Source: Euryodendron excelsum (lineage: Eukaryota; Streptophyta; Magnoliopsida; Ericales; Pentaphylacaceae). From it: 64,000 nucleotides of DNA. A program made the translations under genes and the position numbers. Every line of letters begins with the position of its first letter. Position 1 is the stretch's first letter. A model generated the notes under the pieces. It did not search any database and was not told the DNA's origin. It worked only from the letters and a program-made list of their open reading frames with translations. Shown here one piece after another: positions 11,100 to 22,271 of this stretch. Where the stretch lies: the NCBI GenBank assembly GCA_033060915.1, contig CM065394.1, positions 17,332,501 to 17,396,500 of the forward strand, read 5' to 3'.

Positions 11100-12560
11100 A
11101 TGATTTTGGAAAGACTTAGTTTTAGGAAACCTAGACTTAGGAAAGATAAGAGACCTAGGAAAGACTTGAGATTAAGAAAGATTGGACTTTTAGGAAAGGT
11201 TCGAATTAGGAAAGGTCCGATTTAGGAAAGTTCCGAATTAGGAAAGTTTCATTTTTGGAAAGTGTTCGAATTAGGAAAGTTTCATTTTTGGAAAGTGTTC
11301 GAATTAGGAAAGTTTTAGGTTTAGGAAAGTTTTTGAAAATTGGAAAGTTTTAAATTTAGAAAGTTTTGAAATAGGGAAGTTTTGAAAGTAGGAAAGTTTT
11401 CAATTTAGGAAATGTTTGAATTAAGAAAGTTTCAACTTAAGAAAGTCTTAAATTAAGAAAGTTTTGAGTTTAGAAAAGTCTTAGATTTGGAAAGATTTGA
11501 AGTTTAAGAGAGTTTAGAATTTAGAAAGTTTTAGGTTTAGAAAGATTCAACTTAAGAAAGTTTCAAATTTAGAAAGTTTTGAATTTAGGAAGTTTAGAAT
11601 TTTAGAAAGATTTGAAATTTAGAAAGTTTAGGATTTAGAAAGTTTTAGAGTTTGAATTTTAGAAAGTCTTGAAATTAGAAAAGGTTTGAATTTAGGAAAG
11701 GTTTAAAAGCTTATATTTGAAAAGTTAAGATTTGAAAAGAGGGTAGAATTAGGAAAGGGTTGGATTAGGAAAAATTTGAAAATTGAGTTTTAAAGTTTAG
11801 GAAAGATTTTTATGTTCAAGTTTTGGAAACTTAAGATTTAGGAAAGTGAAAGTTTAGGAAGGATTTGAATTAGGAAAGATTTGGATTAGGAAGGGATTGG
11901 ATGTAGTTTCTAAAAGAGAAAGGTTGGATTTTATTTCCAAAAACGGAGGATAGGATCTAGTTTCCTAAATGGGGAGATTTGATTCGGTTTCCTAAAGGGA
12001 AGATAGGATTTGACATGGATTTGGAAAAGGAGATTCTAGAAACCCTAATTTTGAAAAATTGTAGTTTTGACGTAAAAAGAGGCTTTGAAAACATGTATAG
12101 TTTTGATGTGAAAACAAGAGGTTTTAGAAACCTAGGTTTGGGGCAAAGTTTGAACATTATGTTTTTGGGAGGAAAATTTAGGGTTTCCTAATTGTGGGTT
12201 CTAGGGCTTGACTTGGGCTCTAAGGAAAAGGGATTTTTAGAAAGTACGTTTTTGGAAACGAAGGTCTTGGAAGGAAAACCTAGAGGGGAATTTATAGAAG
12301 GAAGATGTTAGAAAAAAGAGTTTTTGGAAAGATTTTTAGGAGAGATTTTTTTAGGAAAGTGAATCTAGGGAGTGATTTTAGAAAGTGAATTTTGAGGAAA
12401 AGGTTTTGGAGAGGAGTTGAAAAAGAGAGTTTTGAAAAAAATAGATTTTGGAAGGGAGTTTTTGAAAAACAATTTTGAAGAGGGGAGTTTTAGGAAAGTA
12501 TGTTGAAAAAGAGATTTTTAGGAAGAGATTTTTAAAGAGAGTTTCTTAGAAGGTGTAAAA
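11100..12560. repeat. Short-unit array (TTTAGGAAAG type) in LTR B
   Basis: A long stretch of degenerate units built on AAGTTTTAGGAAAG and TTTAGAAAGTTT, about 14-24 bp each, continues through variants such as AGGAAGAGATTTTT. It lies in the LTR part that in A, C and E holds the telomere-like array. Confidence 0.8.
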
Positions 12561-13417
12561 ACATCTCACTTTCCTAAAGCAATTCTAGCCATAAGAGGAC
12601 TAGAACCACTTTAGGAAAGCGGTTTTGAAAACAAGGTTTGAAAATATAGACCAAAAGGCCACTTTTAATATAACACTTTCCTAAAGCAATCCTAGCCATG
12701 GAAAGGCTAGAATCACCCTAGGATTGTGGTTTTGAAAACAAGTTTTTGAAAAAGATATTTTGATGCAATCTTGAAAACGAGTTTGAAAATGATTTTTAAA
12801 AACAACTTTGAAAACGGTTTTTGGAAGATGCAAGACTATGATATGCACAATGCAATTTGGGGTCGTGAACATACAAGGCTAAGGCTTCACCACATAATCA
12901 AGGGGGCCGGACCCACGTGGTCTCTGGTTAGACTAGAAGAAAGCCCCCGACACGGTGACTCTCCCATAGTCCAATCCTACACATGGACTGGGAATCCCCT
13001 TGTTTCAAGCATGCAAAGAAAGGGGGGGAAATAGATGGGGGATTAAAATAGAGAAAACCTAAGTGGGTTGGAGAGAGAAGAGAGAGGGGGGAAGTGCAGA
13101 AAATTAAAGAGAAAGCCTACCTTGTTTCTTGTTTATTTTGCGCGCCGTGTAGTCTTCGGTCTTCGGTCTTCGGTCTTGATCTTCACCTTCAGTCTTCAAG
13201 GGTTGTCCTCAAGCTTTGGATGGTAGCTCTTCAAATCTTCGAAGGGTGGTTGAAGGCTAGTGTATGAGTGTATAGGAGGCTAGGGTTTGTGTATAGTGGC
13301 TAGGGTTTGGGAAAACCTAGGGAGGCTAGGGTTTAGGAGGTGCTCGAGCTCTGTATATCGAAATATAGGATTCTTAGGCTAAGTTTGCAGACCCCTTTCA
13401 CGTTGAACGAGGCTCTG

Positions 13418-13425
13418 TATTTATA
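13418..13425 (-). promoter_or_regulatory. TATA box of LTR B
   Basis: TATAAATA on the minus strand, at the same place as in A and C, just downstream of the dyad pair. This is the likely LTR promoter. Confidence 0.65.
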
Positions 13426-13441
13426 GAGGGAGGACAAACCT

Positions 13442-13500
13442 GGCGCCTGTTGCAGTGGCGCCAGGCCAAATTATACACTGGCGCCACTAGTAGTGGCGCC
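13442..13500. promoter_or_regulatory. Four GGCGCC sites forming two 21-bp dyads, LTR B
   Basis: GGCGCC occurs at 13442, 13457, 13480 and 13495, with spacing 15, 23 and 15 bp. The second pair is a perfect dyad (GGCGCCACT, 3 bp, AGTGGCGCC); the first pair matches in 7 of 9 arm positions. They sit 17-75 bp upstream of the minus-strand TATA box. LTR C has the same layout with a different hexamer. Confidence 0.85.
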
Positions 13501-13856
13501 AACCATTTAGGAAACAATTAAGGTCGGTAAGCAACGTATCTTTGACTAGATTTGGGTGCCTATACTAGTGACTACCATGTAATTTTTAGCCTAACTTCAC
13601 TAAGAGTGACTCCGGAAAGTCCGGGAATGATTTGAAGGAGCCGGGAGTGACCCGGAAGGCCGGAAAGGAGCAGGAACACTTAAAATAGTGTCCTTGAGGT
13701 ATTTGACTTGAAAAGTGAGGATAAGATGTGTCGGAAAGGTTGATCGAGCCTTTAGGGGCAAAACGGTCAACCGGACCGGAAAACTGCCGGGACAGACTCA
13801 AACTGTCCCGGAAGAAGACTTGGAATCTGGGAACATTATTTAGAATGTTCCCAGAG

Positions 13857-14220
13857 GTTGCCGGTTTGATACCCAGAGCCGGTGTGGTCGGAAAAGGAGA
13901 CCGGCCCACCAGGGGCAAAATGGTCATTTTGTACCGGGTTCGCTGAAACTGACTCGAAATGGTCCGGAAAGGTAAAGGAAGGTTGAGAACACTATAAAAA
14001 GTATTCTCGGGTCATTACCGGTTTGATACCCAGAGCCGGTGTGGTCGGAAAAGGAGACCGGCCCTCTAGGGGCAAAACGGTCATTTTGTACCGGGTTGGC
14101 CGGAACTAACTCGGAATGGTCCGAAAAGGTAAAGGAAGGTCGAGAACACAATAAAAAGTATTCTCGAGTGGTTACCGGTTTGATACCCAGAGCCGGTGTG
14201 GTTCCCGAGGCATCCGGATG
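13857..14220. repeat. Three direct repeats of about 158 bp in U3 of LTR B
   Basis: The block CCGGTTTGATACCCAGAGCC recurs at about 13861, 14019 and 14176, each followed by GGTGTGGT. The first two copies continue through GGAAAAGGAGACCGGCCC and a 'GGGCAAAA.GGTCATTTTG' block. Confidence 0.85.
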
Positions 14221-14322
14221 CCTAGGGGCAAAATGGTTATCTTGACCGGAAAAGGTCCAAAGGGTAATTTGGTCATTTTTTACCGGAGTGAGCTAACAGA
14301 CACGGGTGTTGACCTAGGTTTT

Positions 14323-14752
14323 GAGTGTTTCCGCCACTCTAACGGTATGAGTATTTCCGCTACTCGGCCGGGGTTGATGATTTGTGAGTATTTCCGCTAC
14401 TCGGACGGGGTTGAGTATTTCCGCTACTCTAACGGGTCTTGTGAGTATTTCCGCTACTCTAACGGGTGTGTGAGTAGTTTTGCTACTCGGACCGTCTCGA
14501 GGAATAAACTGTCTCGAGAGAGGGATTGGAAAGGGGTCTTACCATCTCCGAAGAGACGTGCCTGGATTGGAACCGTCTCGAGGAATAAACTGTCTCGAGA
14601 GAGGGATTGGAAAGGGGTCTTATCGACTCCGAAGAGACGTGCCTAGGTTTTGAGTGTTTTCACCACTCTAACGGTGTGAGTGTTTCCGCCACTCTGACGG
14701 TTTTGTGAGTGTTTCTGCCACTCTGACGGTTTTGTGAGTAGTTTTGCTACTC
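14323..14752. repeat. Array of ten 17-nt hairpins in U3 of LTR B
   Basis: Hairpins start at 14323, 14349, 14386, 14413, 14443, 14472, 14652, 14678, 14707 and 14736. All have perfectly paired arms. Four use GAGTG/CACTC (14323, 14652, 14678, 14707) and six use GAGTA/TACTC; two of the six (14472, 14736) pair one base further. The loop is usually TTTCCGC. A duplicated spacer block separates the sixth from the seventh. Confidence 0.85.
14491..14650. repeat. Tandem duplication of about 80 bp with CTCGAG dyads, LTR B
   Basis: The block with CCGTCTCGAGGAATAAACTG and GTCTCGAGAGAGGGATTGG occurs at 14491 and again about 80 bp later; a shorter third copy starts near 14755. Each copy carries two CTCGAG sites 17 bp apart. 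Confidence 0.85.
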
Positions 14753-15678
14753 GGACCATCTCGAGGAATAAACTGTCTCGAGAGAGGGATTGGAATTGGA
14801 ATAAGAAAGGACAATGCCCCTAAGGGCATTTTGGTCATTTTGCCTCTATTTGGGCCTAACGGGCCAGCGAAGCGATAGAAAGACGGAATTTGGACCTAGA
14901 GGATTGATTTCGATTGGAATATGTGCACAATGACTTGAAAACAAGTCTGGACGGAGTGTAGATTGCCGAGCGGTCAAAAATGGGGTGCTTACAAGGGTTT
15001 GGCCTAGTCTTCAAGGAACTAACTCTAGGACCATTTTTAGGAAATCATTTGAATATGGAACTTGAGAACGACATAGAAATAAAGATAGTGAAAGTTTTGG
15101 GAACATGAAAACAAAGCCAATCATACAAAACATAAACAAGATAATTATATGCAAAAGGGTTATGAAATCATATAAGGCTAGAGGCTTCACCACATAGTAA
15201 GGTGCTCGAAGGTCATACCATCTTAAAGTAGGTTTGTGAGAATTTCCCTACACGGGGGCTCTCACAAACTTTCTTCTAGACATGAACTAAGAGCTTCCTT
15301 GTTTCAAGCATTCAAGAAATGAGGGTATAAGATAAGGATTAAAATTAGAGAATAGTCTAAGTAGGTTAGGAGGGAGAAGAGAGGAGTGGGGATTGCAAAA
15401 ATGTAAAGGGAATACTATCTTTTGCCTTCAAACACTTTCAAACCACCATGGATGCCTTGACTTGAGCTTGAATAGCCTTGAAGAGGCTTGAAGGAACTAG
15501 AATGAGGTATTCTATGGCATTGAAGACTATATAGGTATAGTGTATGGGTTAGAGGGAGATGGAATCTAGCCTAAGTGCTTGAAGTGTGGGATGAATAAAG
15601 GAATTCGAGGTTTTAGAGCAGTTTTAACAGAGCTTCGCTATCAATTTCGATTCTGGAATATGCAAAGGGAGAGGCGTG

Positions 15679-15686
15679 TATTTATA
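15679..15686 (-). promoter_or_regulatory. TATA box of LTR A
   Basis: TATAAATA on the minus strand, in the same context (GCCTATAAATA) as in LTR C. Confidence 0.6.
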
Positions 15687-15705
15687 GGCAAAGTTGGAGA
15701 GGCCT

Positions 15706-15749
15706 GGGGCATATAGTATATGCGCCTGGGCAAAATTTACCATACATAT
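15706..15749. promoter_or_regulatory. Decayed TATA-proximal dyads, LTR A
   Basis: This is the equivalent of the hexamer array of B and C. The sites now read GGGGCA, TGCGCC and TACATA with near-matching spacing, and the fourth is lost or deleted. The pattern is recognisable only by alignment to the other LTRs. Confidence 0.45.
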
Positions 15750-16056
15750 GCCAATATTGTTTCACTAGTAGAATGCCACGTGCCACACATTGTACTAGCT
15801 AAATCTTAAGGGCTAAGCAAAGTTTGATCGATCTGATCAAAATCTGGGCGCATGTAGCATACACTTTACCACCGAGAATGTTCGTTTAAACTTTGCCTTG
15901 ATAATTGTGCATACCAGGAAGGATTTGCGAAAATCGGTTGTATTCATAGTGTTCTTCTAGTATTTCTTATGAACTTTTGAATTTTTGAAAAGTTTGAATG
16001 GTGTTCAGAAGAGTGAGATATCATCTTAGGAAGTGTGCACGAAAACATATTTTTGC

Positions 16057-16492
16057 AGAGCGTTTGTAATACGCTCCGCGGGTGTTCAAAAGTAGCTGTT
16101 TGTGGGCCATATGATCAGGACCTTCGGGAATCGATCTTTTCGATCAAACCATACCAATGAAAAATGCTCTGTAAATACTTTTGAGAATTTCCTAATTTAC
16201 GCATTTCTCAAGTTGTTTGACGGTGTGTTATAATTAATAAATTTGAGAAAAAGTCAACCCTAGCGGAGCGTCTGTGAGACGCTCCGGGGGTTACTAAAAG
16301 TGGTAGTTTTTTAGCCATGCAATGAGGGGCTTCGGGAAGCGATCTATCCGATCGAGCCGTATTGATGGAAAGACCTATGGATGAGCTTTCGAGAATTCCC
16401 TAGTTTACACATTTTTCAAATTGTTTCACTGTGCGTTATAACCAAGGAATCGAAGAAAAGACAACCCTTGCAGAGCGTTTGTGAGATGCTCT
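16057..16492. repeat. 207-bp tandem units with 21-bp dyads, LTR A
   Basis: Dyads at 16057-16077, 16265-16285 and 16472-16492 lie 208 and 207 bp apart. The middle one is perfect (GGAGCGTCT, GTG, AGACGCTCC); the outer two match in 7 of 9 arm positions. Sequence between them is itself repeated (TTTACRCATTT.TCAA, GCGATCTATCCGATC and similar). Confidence 0.88.
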
Positions 16493-17023
16493 AGGAGAAT
16501 TTTCATTGAGTTGGAGGTGTTTATAGTCATGAGGTTCACCTTAGGTTAAACAGGGGTGTATGATGAGACCTTCAATACCCATGACCGGTGTAGTTTCAGG
16601 GCACATTTGGGTCGCCAAGGGCAAAATGGTCATTTCAACTAGGATTGGTTGAAAAAGGTCAAAATGGGTTGGAGTGGCATGGTAAGTGTGGTGGACTGTT
16701 CGAGGATGGTCCTAGAAGAGTTCTTTGGCTACCTGATGGGATTTGTGTTGTGCTAGGACACCCAAGGGCAAAACGGTCATTTTGACCGAAGTTAACCAGA
16801 ATGGGACTGAATTGGATAGGATGGCGTGTTGAGTACGCCCAACTGTTTATGATAACTTTGCAAAAGGTGGACTTACCGTCTTGAGGGATTTTGAACTTTC
16901 TTAAGACGTGTTTGATTGGATAGGGGTCTGAAAGTTTATTTGGGCTTAAATGTGCCTATGGAGTTTTGAAAGGGAGTTTGGTTAGGTCGGAGATTGCCGA
17001 GTGGGCAAAAATGGGTGCTTACA

Positions 17024-17038
17024 ACTGCCCTTTTTTTT
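17024..17038 (-). other. Polypurine tract before LTR A
   Basis: On the minus strand AAAAAAAAGGGCAGT abuts the LTR start TGTAAG. It shows that A is the 3' LTR and that the element runs on the minus strand. Confidence 0.75.
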
Positions 17039-19180
17039 CGATCTTTGTTTGTCAAAGAGGAAAAATAAAAAAAGAAGGATCCCATGTTGACTACGAGGCA
17101 ATTGGAGGGACTAGAGTTGAATAATTTTTGGGGAGTAAGTTGTCTTGAACCGACATTCTGTCTAGTGGAATAGTACCCTTTTGGGAAGTTTTAAGGCTAA
17201 TGTTTAGGCACTGATTCTTCTTAAACTGACGCTCTAGCTGGCGGAATGCTGCTCCTCTGGGGAAATTCAAGGTTGATTTCTGAAAATTGATTCTTCTTGA
17301 GCTGATGCTCCGTCTAGCAGAATGCTGCTTCTTTGGAGAGGTTCAAGGTTGATGTTTGGAAACTAATTCTTTTTAAACTAATGCTATGTCTGGTAGAGTG
17401 TTGCTCTTCTGGGGAGTTTCAAGGTTGATATAGGCTTTTGAAGGAGAAAGTTCGAAAACTCAATCTGCTTTTCAGAGTAAACTCGAAAACCCAAATCTGC
17501 TTTTTCAGAGAAAGCTTGACAACCCAATCTGCTTTTTCAGAGGAAGCTTAGAAACTTAATCTGCTTTTTTAGAGGAAGCTCGGAAACCCGAATCTACCTT
17601 TTCAGAGGAAGCTCGAAAATCCACATCTGCTTTTTTGGGGGAAGCTCAAAAACCCAAATTTACTTTTTCGGGGGAAGCTCAAAAATCCAAATCTACTTTT
17701 TCAGAGGAAGCTCGAAAATCTAAATCTGCTTTTTCTAAGGAAGCTCAAAAACCTAATATGCTTTTTCGAAAAGAGCTTAAAAACCCAATTTGCTTTTTTT
17801 AGAGGAAGCTCAGAAACTCGAATCTGCTTTTTTGGAGGAAGCTCTGAAATCTAATCTGCTTTTTTGGAAGAAGCTTGGAAACCTAATCCGCTTTTTTGAA
17901 GGAAGCTCAGAAACCTAAATATACTTTTTCTAAGGAAGCTTGGAAACCCAATCTGCTTTTTTTGGAGGAAGCTTGGAAACCCGAATATGCTTTTTCACAG
18001 GAAGCTCAAAAACCCAATCTGCTTTTTTAGAAGAAGCTTGAAAACCCAATCTACTTTTTCAGAGAATGCTCTGAAACCCAATATGCTTTTTTGGAGGAAG
18101 CACAGAAATCCAATCTACTTTTCAGAGGAAGCTCTGAAACCCAATTCGTTTTTTTAGAGGAAGGTCAGAAACCCAATCCGCTTTTTCGAGGGAAGCTCAA
18201 AAACCTAATCTACTTTTTTAGAGGAAGCTTTGAAACCCAATCTGCTTTTTCGGAAGAAGCTCTAAAACCCAATCCGTTTTTTCAGATGAAGCTCGAAAAC
18301 CTAATCCGCTTTTTTGGAGGAAGCTTTGAAACCCAAGCTGCTTTTTTGGAAGAAGCTTAGAAACCCAATCCACTTTTTCGAAGGAAGCTCAAAAACCTAA
18401 TCCGCTTTTTCGGAGGAAGCTCTGAAACCCAATTTGTTTTTTCAAAGGAAGCTCTGAAACCCAATCTGCTTTTTCAGAGGAAGCTCGAAACCTAATCCGC
18501 TTTTTTGGAGGAAGCTTTGAAACCCAATTCGTTTTTTCGAAGGAAGCTTGAAAACCCAATCCGCTTTTTCGGAGGAAGCTCAAAAACCTAATCTGCTTTT
18601 TCGGAAGAAGCTCTGAAACTCAATCTGTTCTTTCAAAGGAAGCTCTGAAACCCAATTTTTGCTAATAAGAGAGACTTTGCTTGTAGTTCTTTTTTCTTGA
18701 ATGTTAGAGAAGATGATATTTTTCTGGTTCTTGGATTGAGATCTCTGGAGAGTAATGTTCCTTTGGGATACTAATTATTGATTTTTGTCTTTTGGCTGTC
18801 ATAGCAGAATTCTGGTTAATGTGCTTCCTTGGGGTTGAATGTCTTGGATATGGTTTTGGAGGGTGTGAGGTATCTTGAAGGTCGAACATATTTAGGTCAG
18901 TTTTCCTTGAATGGATCAACTGGTTTGCAATTGAATGAGAGGTGTAGGGTGGAACGTTGCCCTAGTTTTTACGATTTGAAAATGTTAAGACAAGCTAACA
19001 TTAATTGGGGTGGTCGAGGGTGGGTTGTTGCCCTATTCTCTGTGATTTAGAAAAAGGTTGGATTAGGCTGTTCATAGTCGTTTGGAGAGGTCGAAGGTGG
19101 GAGGTTGCCCCAGTCTTCATTGTTTGAAAAGGTTGGATTAAGTAGTTTAAAGTTTTCATAGGAAGTTAGAACGATGTATG
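17039..19180 (-). mobile_element. Non-coding interior of the Ogre/Tat-like element, 3' part
   Basis: No protein domain is readable. The stretch next to the polypurine tract is AT-rich and then carries degenerate 95-100 bp units (CTGATGCTC.GTCTAG.AGAATGCTGCT) at 17150-17430. A 32-bp array at 17450-18660 follows, then unique sequence to the insertion point of LTR C. Position just before the 3' LTR matches the repeat-rich 3' untranslated region known in Ogre/Tat elements. Confidence 0.65.
17450..18660. repeat. 32-bp tandem array, roughly 37 units
   Basis: Units read AACCCAATCTGCTTTTTC then AGAGGAAGCTC, with many point changes and small T-tract length changes. Short open frames across it (for example 18091-18360) are by-products of the repeat and not genes. 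Confidence 0.92.
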
Positions 19181-20539
19181 TTATATGTTGCGCCGCAGTT
19201 TTCGGGGTGTCCAAGGTCCTTTCGGCTCGGAGACTCTAAAGCACAGAACTCAATCACTAGAACTCGTCCTCCTAAAAGGACAAGTGCTACTAAGTTTGAA
19301 AATTGATTTGACTAAGGGCTTTTTTAGAAAAATAGGAGTCGCCACCTAACTTGATAAAGGTGAGTCAGGTCACCTAAAATTAAGCGTTAATCCGAAGGTT
19401 AAGCTTAGAGTTTTTGAAAAGTTTTTTTTTTTTTTTTTGAAAACTTCCTCAAGAGAGGGTTTTTAAGAAAATAGGTTATTTGGCAACCTTTTGAAATGTT
19501 TAAGTCCTTTTTGAAAATAACTCCATTTTGGTCTTTCGAAAACAGAAATCTAAGGTTCGGGGGTTGGTTACTTGTAGAGAAGATATCCTAAGATCATCAC
19601 CCTACCCCGCCCTTTCGGTACCTACATGTCTAATCACCCTTTGTTCACTCACTAGAATAATCGGTTACCATTGTCCACTTAATATCCACTTTAGAACTTT
19701 GAAAAAGGGTTTAGTCATCACTTTTTGGATGAACGATGCATGACGCAAGTTTCGAAAGAAGTTTGAAAATAATGGGGGTTTTGAAAGAGTTTGGAATAGA
19801 AACTTTGAATTGATTGGAATTTTGGAAAAGGGATTGGAGTTGAAATAAAAGTTATGACTGCACCATTTTAGGTTGCCTACGTATCTCATTTGGCGAGAAT
19901 CAGGTCATTCGTAGTTCGGGCAAGAGCCCGATGGACAATAGGCGCATTAGGGCCTTTGGAAAGCTTGAAGACACATTGAGGTCTTGGAAGAAGTTTAAGA
20001 CGCTTTGAGGTCTTTGAAAGTTGAAGACTCTTTGTGGTCTTGGAAAAGTTTAAGACACTTGGAGGCCTTGGAAGTTTTGACTTGAAATTGGATGGTGGAC
20101 TGTTTCTTGAAAATGTTTTTGGATCAACTTGAAGGAGTTTTGGAAAAATGCTTTGGCATGTCTCAAGAGAACTTGGAAGTATTTTTGAAGCCTTGTTTAG
20201 AAAACCTTGGAGGCATGTTTTGATGAATTAATTTGTGAAAGTAGTTTTTGGAAAGGGCTAAGGGTTTGGAATCCTAATATGGACAACCTTAGAGATTGTT
20301 CTTGATTTATCACTTGTCTTTGGAATCCCTAACCATGAGAGGGCTAGGGACACCTTAGGTTTGTGACTTTTTGAAAATATTTTTTGAAAAAGTCTTGAAG
20401 AGGGAATGTAAGAACATTTGAAGAGTTTATGGAGTTGGTTTTTGAAATCAAAAAGAGTAGGAGGTTTTGGAAAAAATAGTTTGAAGATTTTGAAAGATCA
20501 TTTAGAAAATGGTTCAAGAGTTGGAACCTTGAAGTGTAC

Positions 20540-20995
20540 TAACCTAGGTTGAGTTTGCCTAGGGTTAGGGGTAACCTAAAGTTAACTAACTAGGGTTAGG
20601 TCAACCTAGGGTTAGGAGGACCTATGGTTAACTAACTCGGGTTAGGTTAACCTAAGGTTAAGATGACTTAGGGTTAATTAACTAGGGTAGGGTTAACCTA
20701 AGGTGAGTGAACTAGGGTCAAGTTAATCTAGGGTTGATCAACTAGGGTCAAGTTAACCTAGGGTCAAGTTAACCTAGGGTTGGACAACTAGGGTCAAGTT
20801 AACCTAAGGTTAGGCAACTAGGGTCAAGTTAACCTAGGGTTTGGTAACTAGGGTCAAGTTAACCTAGGGTTAGGTAACTAGGGTCAAGTTAACCTAGGGT
20901 TAGGTAAACTAGGGTCAAGTTAACCTAAGGTTAGACAACTAAAGTCAAGTTAACCTAGGGTTTGGTAACTAGGGTCAAGTTAACCTAGGGTTGGA
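20540..20995. repeat. Telomere-like 30-bp minisatellite in LTR C
   Basis: Regular units of AACTAGGGTCAAG followed by TTAACCTAGGGTTAGG, about ten in near-perfect phase from 20690 on, with more degenerate units before. On the minus strand they read CCCTAGGTTAAC. Confidence 0.92.
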
Positions 20996-22244
20996 TTGAA
21001 AAATGGTTTTGAAAGTTAGTTTAATGCACTTTTAGAAAGAGTTTTGAAAAACCAAACATGTTATGCAAAGGACTTTGGTTGGTAATCTTTATGAAAATCA
21101 TTTCCATTAAAATTTTGACTCTAGTCAAGAGTATGGTTTATATGGTTGGTGATTGGAGACCATTCCAAGGAAGGCTTTCTTATGGCCATTATAACCAATA
21201 TCTTGACAAAAGTATAAAGGGGATCAAAATTCAACATAATGATAATGATTTTTGGAGGATCATTTTTGATGCAAAGATGGTGGGAGTGCATTTTTGAAAT
21301 CATTTTTGGAGAAGGATTTTGAAAACCATTTTTTCAAGGGAACCATTCCATCAAGAGAGGGTTCATACGGCCAATAAATGAGAGACCACTCAAGAGAAGT
21401 TCCATGGGGCCATTTTTAACCACTAAATTGGAGAGAATGGAAACCTTGAATATTAGAGAGTTTGAAAGCAATTTTCATGCAAGTTGAAATACAATGATGC
21501 AAAAGTATGAATTAGGGGGTTGAGAGGGACTTTCTAAGGCATGACTCCTAAGGTTTCATCCTAGACTTCAAGGGGCCAACTCTTGGAACAACTATTAAAA
21601 GACATGTAGAACTTGGAAATGTCATGAAATTAAGAGCAATGTAAGCATTGTGGGAGATGGCAATAAACATAAAATGAAGCCAAGCATACAAAACATGATC
21701 AAAATAATAATATGCAAGGGGTCATGATTCACATACAAGGCTTTTAGGTTTCACCACACAAACAAGGGGCTCTTAGGCCATGCCATGTTCAAGTAGGCTA
21801 GTGAGAGGTCCCCCTACACGGTGGCTCTCACTTGATTTCCTCTAGGCATGATCTAGGAGCCCTCTTGGCTCAAGCATGCAAGAAAGGGGGGTTGAAGATG
21901 GGGATTAAAATAGAGAATAGCCTAAGTAGGCTAGGAGGGAGAAGAGAAGAGTGGGGGAGAGTACAAATGTAAAAGAGATACCACCTTTTGTCTTCAACAC
22001 TCTTGTAGTCTTCAATGGATGTTTTGATTGGAGCTTGAGTGACTTCAAGAAGGCTTGAGAGGCTTGAGTGGAGTGTATAAGTGTGTATAAAGCTTTGTAT
22101 GTAGAGTGTATAGGCTTAGGAGGGTTAGAATCTATCCCAAGTGTTGGAGGAGAGGAATATATGTAGAGATTCGAGTTTCTGGAGTGATTTCAACAGAGTT
22201 TCGTATCAATTTTGGACCTGGAATATGTAAGGGGGGGAGGCCTC

Positions 22245-22252
22245 TATTTATA
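22245..22252 (-). promoter_or_regulatory. TATA box of LTR C
   Basis: TATAAATA on the minus strand within GCCTATAAATAGAGGCC. Transcription would be expected to start about 30 bp further on, near 22215. Confidence 0.7.
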
Positions 22253-22271
22253 GGCAATCTGGAAAAGACCA

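Larger units (their letters stand above)
10134..14993 (-). mobile_element. Solo LTR B, inserted in LTR A
   Basis: B begins (minus strand) TGTAAGCACCCC at 14993 and ends GGGCGTGACA at 10134. It is flanked by AGGGT at 10129-10133 and 14994-14998, a perfect 5-bp target duplication, so it is a 4.86-kb solo LTR left after recombination between the two LTRs of a full element. It shares terminal blocks with A, C and E (the gene-free 'GTCGCCACCTAA' stretch, the CAGGTCA.TCGTAGTTCGG stretch, and the TATA box) but differs in its minisatellites. It therefore represents a diverged subfamily. Confidence 0.9.
7408..17023 (-). mobile_element. LTR A (3' LTR), split by solo LTR B
   Basis: On the minus strand A starts TGTAAGCACCC at 17023 and ends CGCGACA at 7408. 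It is split at 10133/14999 by solo LTR B. The text across the split matches uninterrupted LTR C, for example the GACTTCAAGG and ACAAAACAT blocks at 15010-15130 against those at 21565-21690. Without B it is about 4.75 kb. It carries a TATA box at 15679-15686, dyads upstream of it, and a telomere-like minisatellite in the transcribed part. Confidence 0.85.

Noticed and set aside
7408..17023. LTR A as an independent solo LTR
   Set aside because: The bases after 17023 do not repeat CTTAC, a polypurine tract abuts the LTR start, and CTTAC is found instead after LTR D. It is the 3' LTR of a longer element.
18091..18583. Repeat-peptide frames on both strands (FRGSSETQ type)
   Set aside because: They arise from the 32-bp tandem array and shift frame with every T-tract change.
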